Shown here in pieces: positions 62,862 through 64,000 of a DNA stretch of 64,000 nucleotides. Under the pieces are notes generated by a model. That model worked only from the letters and a program-made list of their open reading frames with translations, ran no database searches and was not told the origin of the DNA. The DNA lies in assembly GCA_034406715.1 (NCBI GenBank), contig CP137874.1, forward strand, positions 620,001 to 684,000. Direction: 5' to 3'. The first letter of the stretch is position 1, and each line of letters starts with the position of its first letter. Source of the stretch: Rhodotorula mucilaginosa (taxonomy: Eukaryota; Basidiomycota; Microbotryomycetes; Sporidiobolales; Sporidiobolaceae). A program made the position numbers and the translations under genes.

Positions 62862-64000
62862 ATGTCAGCTGCTCCCAGGGAGCGTCGTCCGCGTCAGAGC
62901 GCGGCCCGCATCAGCTACGCGGAGGAGAACGGCGCGAGTGACTCGTCCGACGACAGCGACGCTCGCCCAGTCAAGCGTGCTCGCGAGACCAAGGGCACCA
63001 AGAAAGACGACAAAGCCAACAAGAAGAAGAAGAGTAAGCGGTCCACGCGCGATCGCGCATGCGTTGATTCCGGCTGACCCCGTCCCTCCGCCGCCCTTCA
63101 CAGGTCGAGCCAGCGCATATCTCTGGCACACGATCCCCTCCGGGGTTCTCTGCGGAGAAGACAGCGATGACGAGGAGATTATCGTCAAAGACAGCGTCGT
63201 GCGAGTCGACTTTACAGCGCTCCTTCCGGTCGAGGTCTTGCTCGAGGTGCGCCCTCTCCTTCGAGATGCATCGCTCGCTTCAGCCTGCAGCGGCTCTGAA
63301 CGATCCTCGCATCGCGATAGATCTGCTCGCACTTGCTGCCGGCTTCGCTCTGGCATCTCGCCTTCGTCAACAAGAGGCTGCACGCCGCCTTGACCTCCGA
63401 CAGCGGCACGGCGATGTGGCGGCGCAAGCTCGAAGTGCCCTCCTCCGCGCAAGAGTGGATCCGGAAGCTGGGTATCAACCTCTCCGACACTCTCTCCGAC
63501 TCTGACGAAAGTTCGCTGGAGGACGACGACGACCACAAGTTCAGCATCCTCGGCGGAGGAGGAGAAAGCTCGTCGGAGAACGGCCGCAAGCATCGCAAAA
63601 CCCGTCGGGAGAAAATGCGGGCTCCACCCACCGAGGGCGGGCGACCGGTCAACCCGCTCAAAGTCGCCGCCTTGTTCTTCAGCGAGCGATGCCAGGTCTG
63701 TGAGACTCGAACCAGCGAGCTCGACTACGATTTACTCGCGCGGGTTTGCACGTCTTGCGTGGACCGCGAAGGAGTGGCGATCGGCGATACGGCGGATGCT
63801 GAGGCGCTCGAAGAGCTTCACCCGATGGCCACCAAGATTGTTAGGACGACGCGCCGTAAGTCTTCCTAGCCTAGAGAGCGGCCTGCCTCCCCATTCACCT
63901 GACTGATCTGGGAAAATCCGTCGGCAGGCGTACCTTCTCGCCTCAGCAGCCGCAAACAGCGCAAACCGCCGTACGCACTCTTGAGCGACCTCAAGATCGT
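62862..64000 (+). CDS. F-box protein with C-x2-C zinc knuckle (family member 3; 3' end beyond window)
   Basis: Exons 62862-63033, 63104-63246, 63321-63855 and 63928-64000 (running off the window). The N-terminus has an acidic Ser/Asp patch and a Lys-rich patch (KRARETKGTKKDDKANKKKK). The F-box reads TALLPVEVLLE-ICSHLLPASLWHLAFVNKRL (in two halves), split by a phase-0 intron at the same point as in the other two family members. After an acidic/Gly-rich insert the knuckle follows: RCQVCETRTSE...RVCTSCVDRE. Likely an SCF substrate receptor; target unknown. It lies about 29 kb from the other two genes. Confidence 0.75.

Overview
This 64-kb window is nuclear DNA from a GC-rich, intron-dense basidiomycete. 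Protein content, very short introns (mostly 50-90 bases with a CTGAC/CTAAC branch point close to the AG) and a phenol 2-monooxygenase point to a red yeast of the Microbotryomycetes such as Rhodotorula/Rhodosporidium; this placement is inferred from gene content. I see no transposon, virus-derived element, tRNA, rRNA or CRISPR array. I count 21 supported protein genes plus one tentative small one; two are cut by the window edges.

Layout. 1-15.1 kb: a Wdr8/WRAP73-type WD protein (partial), a 2757-residue double hybrid histidine kinase, a DUF1295 membrane protein and the Hsp40 Sis1. 15.7-25 kb: a secreted SGNH hydrolase, a Gcn4-like bZIP factor with a long leader, and a secreted/membrane kelch protein. 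25.5-33.5 kb: the ribosome-assembly factor Rrp36, then a head-to-head pair of related F-box/zinc-knuckle proteins. 33.8-43 kb: tRNA thiolase Ncs6/Ctu1, head-to-head with the GPI-lipid remodelling protein Cwh43, then an MFS drug:H+ antiporter. 43.4-52 kb: oligosaccharyltransferase subunit Ost1, a Zn2Cys6 regulator, and a membrane protein with a degenerate esterase-like domain. 52.3-62 kb: the TORC2 effector Slm1, GPI transamidase subunit Gpi16, a 99-residue membrane protein and phenol 2-monooxygenase. 62.9-64 kb: the 5' part of a third F-box/zinc-knuckle gene.

Most genes are unrelated housekeeping functions in alternating orientation, often with shared divergent promoters. Three ER/GPI genes (CWH43, OST1, GPI16) lie within about 22 kb. 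The clearest lineage-specific element is the three-member F-box family. It is united by a basic/acidic N-terminus, a C-x2-C...C-x2-C knuckle just after the F-box, and a phase-0 intron at the same point of the F-box in all three.

Gene models were built by hand: exon joins were checked for reading phase and, where the family is known, for continuity of conserved motifs. Five introns use GC-AG ends. Two loci (the esterase-like gene near 50.9 kb and the small gene near 55.8 kb) cannot be joined in phase and are flagged.
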